A DNA stretch of 64,000 nt, taken from the NCBI GenBank assembly GCA_016214985.1, contig JACRMM010000025.1, forward strand, positions 62,001 through 126,000, read 5' to 3'. How positions within the stretch are numbered: the stretch's first letter is position 1; each line of letters begins with the position of its first letter. The position numbers and the translations under genes are program-made. Shown here one piece after another: positions 9,548 to 17,220 of the stretch. The DNA comes from Deltaproteobacteria bacterium. GTDB lineage: Bacteria; Desulfobacterota; Deferrisomatia; Deferrisomatales; JACRMM01. The notes under the pieces are model-generated. The model made no database searches and was not told the DNA's origin. It was given only the letters and a program-made list of their open reading frames with translations.

Positions 9548-10519
9548 TTACCGGTACGCCAGGCCCACGCGCTTGCGCACGTCGGCGAGGGTGGGCGCGG
9601 CGGCGGCGCGGGCCTTTTCGGCGCCCTCTTCCAAGATCCGGAGCACCTCGCCCGGGTTCGCCAGGTAGTGGTCCCAGCGCTCCCGGTGCGGCGCGAAGGT
9701 GGTCCATATGAGCTCGATCAGCTCCTTCTTCACGTCCGAGTATTTCAGGCCCCCGGTCTGATAGCGCTCCCGGAGCGCCGCCCGCTCCTCGGCGCCGAGG
9801 AAGAGCCGCGTGATCGCGTAGAGATTGCAGGTGTCCGGGTCCTTCGGCGCCTCGACCGGTGTGGCGTCGGTCACGATCGCCATCACCGCCTTCTTCAGGG
9901 TCGGCTTGTCCGTGAAGATGTAGATCGCGTTGCCGTAGGACTTCGACATCTTCTGGCCGTCGGTGCCCGGGATCACGGCCACCTCGTCGTCGATCTCCGC
10001 CTCGGGCACGACGAAGGTGTCACCGAAGGCGTTATTGAACTTGATCGCCAGATCCCGGGCGACCTCCAGGTGCTGCTTCTGGTCCTTCCCGACCGGCACG
10101 ACATCGCTCTGGAAGAGCAGGATGTCGGCCGCCATCAGCACCGGGTACGCGAACAGGCCGTGGTTGGCCGCGATGCCGCGCGCGACCTTGTCCTTGTACG
10201 AGTGGCACCGCTCGAGGAGCCCCATGGGCGTGAGGCTCGAGAGCACCCACGTGAGCTCCTGCACCTCGGGCACGTCGGACTGGACCCAGAAGGTGGTCTT
10301 GGCTGGGTCGAGGCCCAGGGCCAGGAACGCCGCCGCGGCCTCGAAGGTCCCGCGGGCGAGCGCCGGCCCCTCGGAGAGCGACGTCATCGCGTGGTAGTTG
10401 GCGATGAAGCAGAAGAGATCCGACTCGTCCTGGTACTGGATCATCTTCTGCATCATGCCGAAGTAGTTGCCGATGTGGAACGCCCCGGAGGGCTGGATGC
10501 CGGAGAGGATGCGCTTCAT
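9548..10519 (-). CDS. trpS: Tryptophan--tRNA ligase
   Basis: 323 residues, the usual size for bacterial TrpRS. Class I synthetase signatures are HIGN (residues ~15-18, in SGAFHIGNYFG) and KMSKS (in DGQKMSKSYGN). It charges tRNA-Trp in the cytoplasm. ATG 10519 begins the conserved MKRILSGIQPSG and has GGGAG upstream. The in-frame ATG at 10555 is rejected. It is probably co-transcribed with the downstream ABC exporter. Confidence 0.95.
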   Translation of the reverse strand: MKRILSGIQPSGAFHIGNYFGMMQKMIQYQDESDLFCFIANYHAMTSLSEGPALARGTFEAAAAFLALGLDPAKTTFWVQSDVPEVQELTWVLSSLTPMGLLERCHSYKDKVARGIAANHGLFAYPVLMAADILLFQSDVVPVGKDQKQHLEVARDLAIKFNNAFGDTFVVPEAEIDDEVAVIPGTDGQKMSKSYGNAIYIFTDKPTLKKAVMAIVTDATPVEAPKDPDTCNLYAITRLFLGAEERAALRERYQTGGLKYSDVKKELIELIWTTFAPHRERWDHYLANPGEVLRILEEGAEKARAAAAPTLADVRKRVGLAYR

Positions 10520-10907
10520 GCCGTGAGCTCCCGAAGTTGGCAGACCAGAGCGCAACGAGATAGCAGGAACGCGCAGCGGCTGTCAATGTCAGGAACCGTG
10601 GTCCCCGGGGACGATGCCGGATCGGGGCGATGTCCGCCCGACGGTGGCCTGGCGGGGGACCGGTACCCCGCAGGCCCCGTGGGCACCGCTCGGGGCCTCA
10701 AGTCCCCCGCGGGTTGGCCGATCTTTGGAGGGCGGGCGTTGCCGCCGCCGGGCCAGGCGGCCCCGCTGGAGTCGAACCGGGCCGGCGGCGTGGCGTCGGA
10801 TGGTGTGAGCGAGCGCGGTGTTGGAGGCAACGGGGTTGCGGCGAAAAACAGAGGTCCTAACGGGCGACTTGGAGTGCGTTCACGTCCAGGTCCAAAGGAG
10901 AAGGCTG
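10520..10907. other. Intergenic region between divergent trpS and lipoprotein gene
   Basis: The 388 bases must hold the trpS promoter and that of the lipoprotein gene. A GC-rich central part (10610-10800) carries short inverted repeats but no convincing hairpin, tRNA or small open frame. A 'GGTTCGACTCC'-like string on the minus strand near 10770 is not followed by a tRNA fold. Confidence 0.3.
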
Positions 10908-12239
10908 GTGACAAGCGTCCGGAAGCTCTTCGTCGTCTCGATGTTGGCTCTTCCTTTGATGGGTCTGCCCGCCTGCGGCGGTGGCGGCGGCGGCGGGGGA
11001 GACACGACCGTGCCGACGATCCCCAAGGTGCCGAGCGGCGTAACGGCCACCGCGAAGAGCGGGGAGGTTACGCTGCGCTGGAACGCCGTGGCCGGGGCAA
11101 CCTCCTACAACATCTACTGGTCCACGAGCCCCGGCGCGGGCAACGGCACCGAGGTCCCGAACGCGACGAGCCCGTACGATCACAAAGGTCTCACCAACGG
11201 TACGACCTACTACTACGTGGTGACCTCCGTCACTGTCCTCGGCGAAAGCCAGGACTCCTCGGAGGTGTCGGCGACGCCTACGGCTTCGGGCGGGGGCACC
11301 GGCACCGAGTCCGGCTTCAAGAATATAGACCTGGTCTTCTCCAATGGAGGAGATTTGTGCGGCATGAAGGCGGATGGGTCCGGAAGGGTTGTCCTGAAGG
11401 CTTCCACAGCGTTTGATGGATACGACTACTTCTCCGAAATGGCCTTCTCTGCAGATGGCCAACTTGTGGCCTACACGGCAGAATGTGGCGGCAACCGGTT
11501 CATCCGTGTGATGAGTGACGACCTCGGCGACCCGACAGATCTGACGACGCGATGCAGCGCAGGCGAGGTCTACTCGAGCTCCAGCCCGGCGTTCTCGCCG
11601 GATGGAAGCAAGATCGCCTTCATCGGCGCTTATGATACCGCCACGGAAAAAGGCAGCTTCCTATCCATCATGAACGCGGACGGTACGAACCAGCACAGGG
11701 TCACCCCGCTTGCCATAGACCCCGACGTGCCGGGTGACGGATATTACAATCCGGACGAGCGTTCTCCCTCGTTCAGCGCGGACGGCTCGCTGATCATTTT
11801 CACAACCGACCGTGGGAACGGGACCCAACTCGCCACCATTCATCTGGACGGCACGAACATGCAGCGTTTCGACGGCGGCACGGCTCCCGGCGGCGGCTCC
11901 TATGCTACGGACCCTACGCCGTTCGATCCAACGGTCGACTGGTCGACCGATACGATCTACTACTCCTCTGCACGAGTCCCTGTGCTCAATAACAGGCCGA
12001 ACATCTATCGTATCTCTCTTACTGGATCCGACAAGGTTGGACCATTGACCAGCTCATCGGAGCATCCCCTCTACCGCCTATCGGTATCTCCGGATGGACG
12101 CAAGGTTGCATTCACCGAAGTGGTCGGCTTTTCTGAGGCGAACATATTGCTTCTGAATCTTGATACGCTGGCTGTGACTACGATCAGCAATCCAGCGTTC
12201 TCTACGTATAACGATTACCCGGTATTTGTGAGACGCTGA
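10908..12239 (+). CDS. Lipoprotein with fibronectin III domain and TolB-like beta-propeller
   Basis: About 443 residues. The start is GTG 10908, with AAAGGAG seven bases upstream. A signal peptide ends in the lipobox-like LPAC (Cys ~22), followed by eight glycines as a flexible linker. Residues ~40-125 are one fibronectin type III domain (SGVTATAKSGEVTLRWNAVA...YYVVTSVT). Residues ~140-443 hold WD40/PD40-type repeats of the TolB kind: FSADGQLVAYT, FSPDGSKIAFIG, FSADGSLIIFTT, VSPDGRKVAFTE. It is probably anchored in an envelope membrane and binds ligand or protein. The biological role is unknown. Confidence 0.8.
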   Translation: MTSVRKLFVVSMLALPLMGLPACGGGGGGGGDTTVPTIPKVPSGVTATAKSGEVTLRWNAVAGATSYNIYWSTSPGAGNGTEVPNATSPYDHKGLTNGTTYYYVVTSVTVLGESQDSSEVSATPTASGGGTGTESGFKNIDLVFSNGGDLCGMKADGSGRVVLKASTAFDGYDYFSEMAFSADGQLVAYTAECGGNRFIRVMSDDLGDPTDLTTRCSAGEVYSSSSPAFSPDGSKIAFIGAYDTATEKGSFLSIMNADGTNQHRVTPLAIDPDVPGDGYYNPDERSPSFSADGSLIIFTTDRGNGTQLATIHLDGTNMQRFDGGTAPGGGSYATDPTPFDPTVDWSTDTIYYSSARVPVLNNRPNIYRISLTGSDKVGPLTSSSEHPLYRLSVSPDGRKVAFTEVVGFSEANILLLNLDTLAVTTISNPAFSTYNDYPVFVRR

Positions 12240-12318
12240 TTTCCATTGCTCAAATAAACCAACAAGCCGTAGCGGTTCTGACGCGGTCTGGAGTCTGCCC
12301 TGACCCAACCGGTGACCG

Positions 12319-12355
12319 AGCCCCCCGGCTCCGAGTGTTTCGGGCCGGGGGGGCT
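12319..12355 (+). terminator. GC-rich hairpin after the lipoprotein gene
   Basis: An inverted repeat (AGCCCCCCGGC ... GCCGGGGGGGCT, one bulged G) with a ~14-base loop lies 80 bases after the stop at 12239. It is the main feature of the 342-base gap 12240-12581. Nothing else clear is seen there. Confidence 0.5.
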
Positions 12356-12581
12356 TCCCATTCGGGGCCCAGCAGGGCCGAATCGGTAAGGAACCCTGGC
12401 GTTCGCGCCCGCCGCTCACCCGGTGAATCCCGGGCCTGCCGGACGGTTGCCAGCGCCCGCCCCTGGCGGTAGCGTGACCAGAAATGCAGGGAGACGGCCC
12501 CGTCGCGGGCGAACGGGCCACGGCGGCTCCCGAACCCTCGCCGCCTCTCCGGCGGCCTTTACCGCTATCCGTGGACGACGC

Positions 12582-13931
12582 ATGGTCCTGTCCGACTACA
12601 TCGCGACCGAACGCATCGTCTTCCTCAAGCACCGCACGAAACGCGGCGCGCTCCTCGAACTCGTCCGCGCGACCTGTCGAACCGTGCCGGGCCTCTCCCC
12701 GGAGCCGATCTTCGAGGCCCTCTGGGCCCGGGAGCAGCTCGTGAGCTCCTGGGTCGAAGCGGGACTCGCCCTCCCCCACGCGCGGATCCCCGGCCTCAAG
12801 GAGTTCGTGATGGCCGTGGGCCGCAGCGCCGCGGGGGTGGAGTACGAAAGCGCCGACGGCCAGCCCGTGCACCTTCTCGTCATGATCCTCGGACCTGCGG
12901 AGCAAGTGGATCGGCACTTGCTCCTGCTTGCGGAGACGGCCCGAGCCCTGCGGGCGCCGGCGCTTCGCGAGCGAGCCGTGGCCGCCCGAACCCGCCGCGA
13001 GGTGCGCGACCTGATCGTCCATGGGCGGAAGGTCCAGAGCCGAGAGACCCGGCGTAAGGACGCCGCCTCGCTCTCCCGGCGGCTGGTCCGTCACGCCGTC
13101 GCCCTGGCGCGGGAGACCCGGGCCCAGGCGATCCTCATCGACTACGACGGCTTGCGCTCTCCGGCGGCGCTGCGGGGGCTCGGCGCCGAGGTCGAAGTCA
13201 TCCTGGTTACCCAGGGCCGGGTGCCGATCCCGGGCCCGATCGCGAGGCGGCACCGCATGGTCCTGACTCCATTCTCGGGGTTCAGCCGGGGCAGCCAGCG
13301 GTCCCTGACGCTCTTGCTCGTTCTGTCCCAAGGGCTGCTGCGGCCGGAGGACCGGGTCATCAACCTCTACGGGCTGCCAGGCGCCGGCACCCTCGACACG
13401 CTGGCCGTCGTCGACGTCGCGCGGGAGCTTCCGTCCTTCACGCTGGCCGCCGGCGCCACCCTGCTCGGCGACATCGAGCCCCAGGTCATGGCCCGCGTCA
13501 TTCAGCTGGCCTCTGATCTGGCGCGGGAAGGGAGGGAGGGGAGGCCCGTGGGGACCGCGTTCATCGTTGGGGACTACGAGCACGTGCGCGGCCTGACGAG
13601 CCAGCTCGTGATCAATCCCTTCCTCGGCTACCGGGACGAGGAGAAGAACATCCTCGACCCGAGCCTCGAGGAGACGGTGAAGGAGTTCTCCAACATCGAC
13701 GGCGCATTCCTCGTCCGCGGCGACGGCGTGATCCAATCCGCCGGCGCGTACCTCCGGCCCGACCGCGCTGCGCCGAGGCTCGCCTCCGGGCTGGGGACCC
13801 GCCACGCGGCCGCGGCCGGCATCACCCACCAGACCCGTGCCCTGGCGGTCGTGGTCTCCCAGTCCACCGGCCGCGTGAGCCTGTTCAAGGCCGGGGCGCT
13901 CCTCATGGAGCTGAGGAAGACGCAGGGCTGA
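12582..13931 (+). CDS. EIIA-like / pyruvate-kinase-C-like / diadenylate cyclase fusion protein
   Basis: 449 residues in three parts. Residues ~1-145 resemble a fructose/nitrogen PTS EIIA domain, with the phospho-acceptor type His66 in GLALPHARIPG. Residues ~155-300 resemble the pyruvate-kinase C-terminal-like domain found ahead of the cyclase in archaeal DacZ. Residues ~310-449 are a DAC domain with the DGA motif at 373-375 and RH at 407-408 (RHAAAAG instead of the more usual RHR). The expected reaction is 2 ATP to c-di-AMP, so the EIIA part could tie synthesis to PTS phosphorylation. ATG 12582 begins the conserved domain. The gene stands alone and converges on the nitroreductase gene 18 bases away. 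The loss of the second Arg may affect activity. Confidence 0.75.
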   Translation: MVLSDYIATERIVFLKHRTKRGALLELVRATCRTVPGLSPEPIFEALWAREQLVSSWVEAGLALPHARIPGLKEFVMAVGRSAAGVEYESADGQPVHLLVMILGPAEQVDRHLLLLAETARALRAPALRERAVAARTRREVRDLIVHGRKVQSRETRRKDAASLSRRLVRHAVALARETRAQAILIDYDGLRSPAALRGLGAEVEVILVTQGRVPIPGPIARRHRMVLTPFSGFSRGSQRSLTLLLVLSQGLLRPEDRVINLYGLPGAGTLDTLAVVDVARELPSFTLAAGATLLGDIEPQVMARVIQLASDLAREGREGRPVGTAFIVGDYEHVRGLTSQLVINPFLGYRDEEKNILDPSLEETVKEFSNIDGAFLVRGDGVIQSAGAYLRPDRAAPRLASGLGTRHAAAAGITHQTRALAVVVSQSTGRVSLFKAGALLMELRKTQG

Positions 13932-13949
13932 GCGGCCGCGACTCCAGGC

Positions 13950-14690
13950 TTACCGTCTCCGACGCCCGATTGCCGCCAGGTAGTAGGCGAACTCCTGGTT
14001 CCCGTCGACGTCCAGGATTGCATTGACCTCGTCGTCCAGGAAGGCCGCGACCGGGCAGCAGCCGAGGCCCAGGGCCTCGGCTGCCAGGCACAGGTTCTGG
14101 GCCACGTGGCCGAGGTCGAGGCCGAGGTAGCGAAGCGCCCGGTCACCGTACTTCCACGCCGCGCGCGGGTACACCGCGGTCCAGAGGAGCACGGCCGACG
14201 CCTGCGCCAGGAACCCCTGGCCGAGCGCCGCTTGGGCGATCGCTGTGCCGCGGGCGTCTTCCCTCAGGATCTCCAGGGAGAAGCTCGGCAGGTGCAGGTG
14301 AGCGAGGCAGGGTGACTCCCCCTCGACCGCCTGGAGCGAAAGGTAGGTCTCGAAGGGGTAGAGGGCGCCAGCGGAGGGGGCGGTTCGCAGGAGGGTGGGG
14401 CCGTGGCGGCCGGTGACCCCCTGGCACGCCCACAGGAGCGCGGCCAGGGTGGACAGCGGGATCGCCTCACCGGTGAAGTCGCGCCTGGACCTTCGGTTGT
14501 CGAGGGAGGACCAGAGGTTCGCAGGGGCCGGAGCAGGGCGAGGAAGGGGGCGTCGAGGCGCGTCGGGGTAGGCCTTGTGCGACTCCGGCTGGGCGGCCCA
14601 ATCGAGGCGTCGCTTCTCGAGGCGGTCGAGGCTCAGGTCCGTGGCGTTGCGCCAGCGGCGAAGGAGGGAGGAGCCGTCGTCGGTGGGCAT
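13950..14690 (-). CDS. SagB/nitroreductase-family flavin oxidoreductase
   Basis: 246 residues. The motif NRRSRRDFTGEAIPLSTLAALLWACQGV is characteristic of the SagB-type NADH oxidase/nitroreductase family, followed by RTAPSAGALYPFETY and the FMN-site C-terminal segment (AAEALGLGCCPVAAF). Members bind FMN. Some oxidise azolines in peptide natural products, others are free-standing reductases of unknown substrate. No cyclodehydratase or precursor peptide is nearby, so an azoline role is unlikely. ATG 14690 has an excellent AAGGAGG. Confidence 0.8.
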   Translation of the reverse strand: MPTDDGSSLLRRWRNATDLSLDRLEKRRLDWAAQPESHKAYPDAPRRPLPRPAPAPANLWSSLDNRRSRRDFTGEAIPLSTLAALLWACQGVTGRHGPTLLRTAPSAGALYPFETYLSLQAVEGESPCLAHLHLPSFSLEILREDARGTAIAQAALGQGFLAQASAVLLWTAVYPRAAWKYGDRALRYLGLDLGHVAQNLCLAAEALGLGCCPVAAFLDDEVNAILDVDGNQEFAYYLAAIGRRRR

Positions 14691-14789
14691 GGCGCAGCCT
14701 CCTTGAGGGGCGGTCCTGCCTTCTGCCCTACGCGCCGTCCTGTGCGCTGTCGGATACATGCCCCCGTTTCCAGCCTTCCGTTCACCCGC

Positions 14790-15317
14790 TCACGCCCCAT
14801 CTTGGAGCAGGGCCTCGGCCGCCTTGCGGACCTTCTCTGCGATCTCGGCGGTGAAACCCTGGTAGTGCTCCCGGATCCGACCCTTGCGGTCGATGAGGAA
14901 GATCTGCGGGATCGCCGAGATACCCCCGTAGGCCTCCCGCACCGTTTCGTCCGCCTTGGCGACCGGGTAGTTGACCGGGTTCTGCTTGAGGAACGTCGCT
15001 AGGTCGTCCGGGTTCTCGTCGAGGTTCAGGCCGATGGCCTGGAAGCCCTGAGGGCCGAGGGTCTGCTGGAGCTCCACCACGTGGGGAATCGCCGCGCGGC
15101 ACGGAGGGCACCAGCTGGCCCAGAAGTCGAGAAGCACGACCTTGCCCTTGTAGTTTGAGAGGTCGACCTTCTGCCCGTCTGACCCGACCAGCGAGAAGCT
15201 CGGGGCGATGTCCGAGCCCTGGGACGACTTCTCCTTCTTCGAACAGCCGGCGGCGAGCAGGAGGGCGAGCAGCAGGCAGAGGGGTGCAACGAGAGGCACG
15301 CGGCGTTTCGATGTCAT
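14790..15317 (-). CDS. TlpA/ResA-like thioredoxin-fold lipoprotein
   Basis: 175 residues. A lipoprotein signal with lipobox LLAAGC (Cys ~24) is followed by a peroxiredoxin/TlpA domain with the redox motif WCPPC (LLDFWASWCPPCRAAIPHV) and the cis-Pro region. It is an envelope thiol-disulfide reductant such as those serving cytochrome c maturation. ATG 15317 has GGGGAG upstream. Its position downstream of thioredoxin and fmdB in the same direction suggests a redox gene set. Confidence 0.88.
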   Translation of the reverse strand: MTSKRRVPLVAPLCLLLALLLAAGCSKKEKSSQGSDIAPSFSLVGSDGQKVDLSNYKGKVVLLDFWASWCPPCRAAIPHVVELQQTLGPQGFQAIGLNLDENPDDLATFLKQNPVNYPVAKADETVREAYGGISAIPQIFLIDRKGRIREHYQGFTAEIAEKVRKAAEALLQDGA

Positions 15318-15429
15318 GGTCGTCTCCCCAAGCAAGTGGCCCCGCCGGCCGCGTGGCCGGCGGGGACCCAAGGTAAGGATCGCCGCGTGTCCGGTACGAG
15401 CAGGGGCCGACCGCCCCTCGTCGTTACCC

Positions 15430-15621
15430 TCAGGAGAATCCGCCCCGGCCACCCCCGCACGAGACCCCGCTTGCCTTCGTGTGGCAGGCGACCGTGGACC
15501 AGGCCTTCTCCATGGGGCTACTGCAGACCGGGCACTCCGGCGCCGCGGCCGCGTCAGCGGACCGAGACAGAACTTCCCTCTTCTCCCCACACCGGGGGCA
15601 GGTGTACTCGTACAGCGGCAT
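15430..15621 (-). CDS. FmdB-type putative regulatory zinc-ribbon protein
   Basis: 63 residues beginning MPLYEYTCPRCGEK, the hallmark of the FmdB/CxxC-CxxC regulatory family, with the second knuckle CPVCSSPMEKAWS. The C-terminus ends GVSCGGGRGGFS. The exact role of the family is not settled (proposed transcriptional regulation). Its ATG overlaps the TAA of trxA by one base (TAATG), indicating translational coupling. Confidence 0.85.
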   Translation of the reverse strand: MPLYEYTCPRCGEKREVLSRSADAAAAPECPVCSSPMEKAWSTVACHTKASGVSCGGGRGGFS

Positions 15622-15950
15622 TACAGCACCTTTTGGATCATCTCGTCGAGCTTTTGCTTGGGCACGGCGCCGATGATCTCGTCGGCAACCTGCCCACCCT
15701 TGAAGAGCTTCAGGTTCGGAATGCTGCGCACGCCGAACTTGGACGGGGTGAGCGGGTTCTCGTCCACGTTCATCTTGGTGAAGACGACCTTCCCCGCGTA
15801 GCCCTTGGCCGCTTCGTCCAGGACCGGCCCCATCATGCGACAGGGACCGCACCACTCGGCCCAGAAGTCTACGAGCACGGGGAGATCCGACTGGAGCACC
15901 TTCGCCTCGAAGTCGGCGTCGGTGATGGCGATGATGGCGTCACTGTCCAT
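15621..15950 (-). CDS. trxA: Thioredoxin
   Basis: 109 residues with the classic active site FWAEWCGPCRMM and the cis-proline RSIPNLKLFKGG. Length and motifs are those of thioredoxin 1, the cytoplasmic disulfide reductant. It is the first gene of a trxA-fmdB pair and lies downstream of the ECF sigma/anti-sigma operon, which may include it in a thiol-stress regulon. Confidence 0.95.
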   Translation of the reverse strand: MDSDAIIAITDADFEAKVLQSDLPVLVDFWAEWCGPCRMMGPVLDEAAKGYAGKVVFTKMNVDENPLTPSKFGVRSIPNLKLFKGGQVADEIIGAVPKQKLDEMIQKVL

Positions 15951-16058
15951 GAGGTACGTCCTTTCTCTGGTTGTAGGTTGACGATCCGTCCGACGGCGAA
16001 GGGCGCGAACGGTCCGGTGGTGAGGGTCTTTCCGCCGACCGGCGGCTCAGCAAGACCC

Positions 16059-16130
16059 TCACGACCCGCCGCGGCCGATGAGCAGCCAGACGACCACAGC
16101 GACTGCGAGCCACACGAAGACTCCCATCAT
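16059..16130 (-). CDS. Possible 23-residue single-pass membrane peptide
   Basis: A small frame encodes MMGVFVWLAVAVVVWLLIGRGGS, one hydrophobic helix with a short basic/glycine tail. It overlaps the anti-sigma stop (16127) as ATGATG/TGA, and GAGGAA precedes it at good spacing, so it looks translationally coupled. It has no recognisable homologue by eye. It could be a third element of the sigma/anti-sigma operon or a chance frame. Confidence 0.45.
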   Translation of the reverse strand: MMGVFVWLAVAVVVWLLIGRGGS

Positions 16131-16387
16131 TTCCTCTCCGCGGGAGTCAGTCGGGACCGGAGGAACCGGTGCAGATCGATGTGCACCTCCTCCGGTACCG
16201 CCTCCTCCTGCTGTTTGGTGCAGCGGTACAGGACCACCGTCTTCTTCAGCGTGTTGAGGAACGCAACGCACGGGTTGCATCCCTGCATGTGCTGCTCGAT
16301 CTCTTCGCACAGGCTCGGGTCGAGCTCGGCGTCGATGTACGCCGAGAGGTTGTCTAGGATCTCGCGGCAGCTTAGTTTCTGGCTCAT
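16127..16387 (-). CDS. Zinc-finger (ZAS) anti-sigma factor
   Basis: 86 residues with an N-terminal Cys (CREILDNLSAYIDAEL) and the zinc-associated anti-sigma motif HxxxCxxC (HMQGCNPC, His33-Cys37-Cys40), plus a further Cys at about residue 56. Such small soluble ZAS proteins (RsrA type) hold the cognate sigma factor and release it on thiol oxidation or signal binding. It overlaps the sigma gene by four bases (ATGA). Confidence 0.88.
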   Translation of the reverse strand: MSQKLSCREILDNLSAYIDAELDPSLCEEIEQHMQGCNPCVAFLNTLKKTVVLYRCTKQQEEAVPEEVHIDLHRFLRSRLTPAERK

Positions 16388-16992
16388 CGTCTGGCCCTCG
16401 AGTCGGCGCCCGCCGTTTCTGTGCCCATGTACGGGGCCAGGGCTTCCCGAAGGAAGATTCTCGCCCGGTGGAGACGGGTCTTGACGGCGCCTTCCGTAAT
16501 GCCGAGCGCCGCCGCGGTCTCTTCGGTGCTCAGTTCGTCTACGTCGCGGAGCACCACCACGGCCCGGTACAGGGGGGGCAGCCCCTGAATCGCTTCCTGG
16601 AGCACTTCGCGCAGTTCCTTACGGAGCACCGCCTCCTTTGGGTCGATGGCCCAGTCCGAGATGTTTCGACCTTTCAGCTCCTCATGCGTCGGGATCTGAA
16701 CGTCGTCGATCGCCACCTCCTGGGGCTGCTTCTTGCGCAGCCTCATCAGGGCGTGGTTCGTCGCGATCCGATAGACCCACGTCCCGAAGGAAGAGTCCCC
16801 CTTGAAGGCCGAGAGGTTCTTGTAGGCGCTCAGATAGGTCTCCTGGAGGAGGTCTCGGGCGTCTTCGGTGTTTCCCACCAGCCGCAGCAGGTGGTTGTAA
16901 GCCTTCGCTTCGCTTCGCCCCACCAATACTTCGAACGCGTCGAAGTCTCCCCCTCGGGCCCTCTCCACCAACTGACTTTCGTCGTCAACCAT
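16384..16992 (-). CDS. ECF-subfamily RNA polymerase sigma factor
   Basis: 202 residues with sigma region 2 (HLLRLVGNTEDARDLLQETYLSAYKNLSAF, WVYRIATNHALMRLRKKQ) and region 4 (LPPLYRAVVVLRDVDELSTEETAAALGITEGAVKTRLHRAR). It directs RNA polymerase to a small regulon and is controlled by the anti-sigma factor encoded next. It is divergent from nrdD. The downstream thioredoxin genes suggest a thiol/oxidative signal, by inference. Confidence 0.93.
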   Translation of the reverse strand: MVDDESQLVERARGGDFDAFEVLVGRSEAKAYNHLLRLVGNTEDARDLLQETYLSAYKNLSAFKGDSSFGTWVYRIATNHALMRLRKKQPQEVAIDDVQIPTHEELKGRNISDWAIDPKEAVLRKELREVLQEAIQGLPPLYRAVVVLRDVDELSTEETAAALGITEGAVKTRLHRARIFLREALAPYMGTETAGADSRARR

Positions 16993-17126
16993 ACGTGCGT
17001 CCCTTGGATGATCGTGGCGATCGAAACGTCACAAGAACGGGTCGAGATCTCGACCCGGCGCGCAGAATAGTCGAGCGGTCAACCCTTCGCAAGAAAAACG
17101 GGGAACCGTGCTTTGGGGGTTCTCGA

Positions 17127-17173
17127 ACACAATATGTTGTGGTAATATCCGGTCCGCCTACTAGATATGGACG
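17127..17173 (+). promoter_or_regulatory. Pair of NrdR boxes upstream of nrdD
   Basis: Box 1 at 17127-17142 reads ACACAATATGTTGTGG, nearly the NrdR consensus (ACACWATATMTWGTGT). Exactly 31 bases downstream, 17158-17173 (CTACTAGATATGGACG) is a weaker match (9 of 16). Paired boxes at three helical turns upstream of ribonucleotide reductase genes are the standard NrdR operator. They lie 48-95 bases before the nrdD start. Confidence 0.75.
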
Positions 17174-17220
17174 TTTGCACGGCGCAAGTTCGCGTTATTC
17201 CAGGCAAAAAGGAGGCCGAC

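Noticed and set aside
10750-10800. A T-loop-like GGTTCGACTCC string suggesting a tRNA on the minus strand
   Set aside because: The flanking bases do not pair as a T stem and no anticodon or acceptor stem could be folded.
13950-14690. SagB-like oxidoreductase as part of an azole-peptide cluster
   Set aside because: No cyclodehydratase, precursor peptide or exporter of that type is adjacent.
17167-17220. ATG 17167 as the nrdD start
   Set aside because: It lies in the second NrdR box and lacks a ribosome site, whereas ATG 17221 has AAAGGAGG and begins the conserved region.
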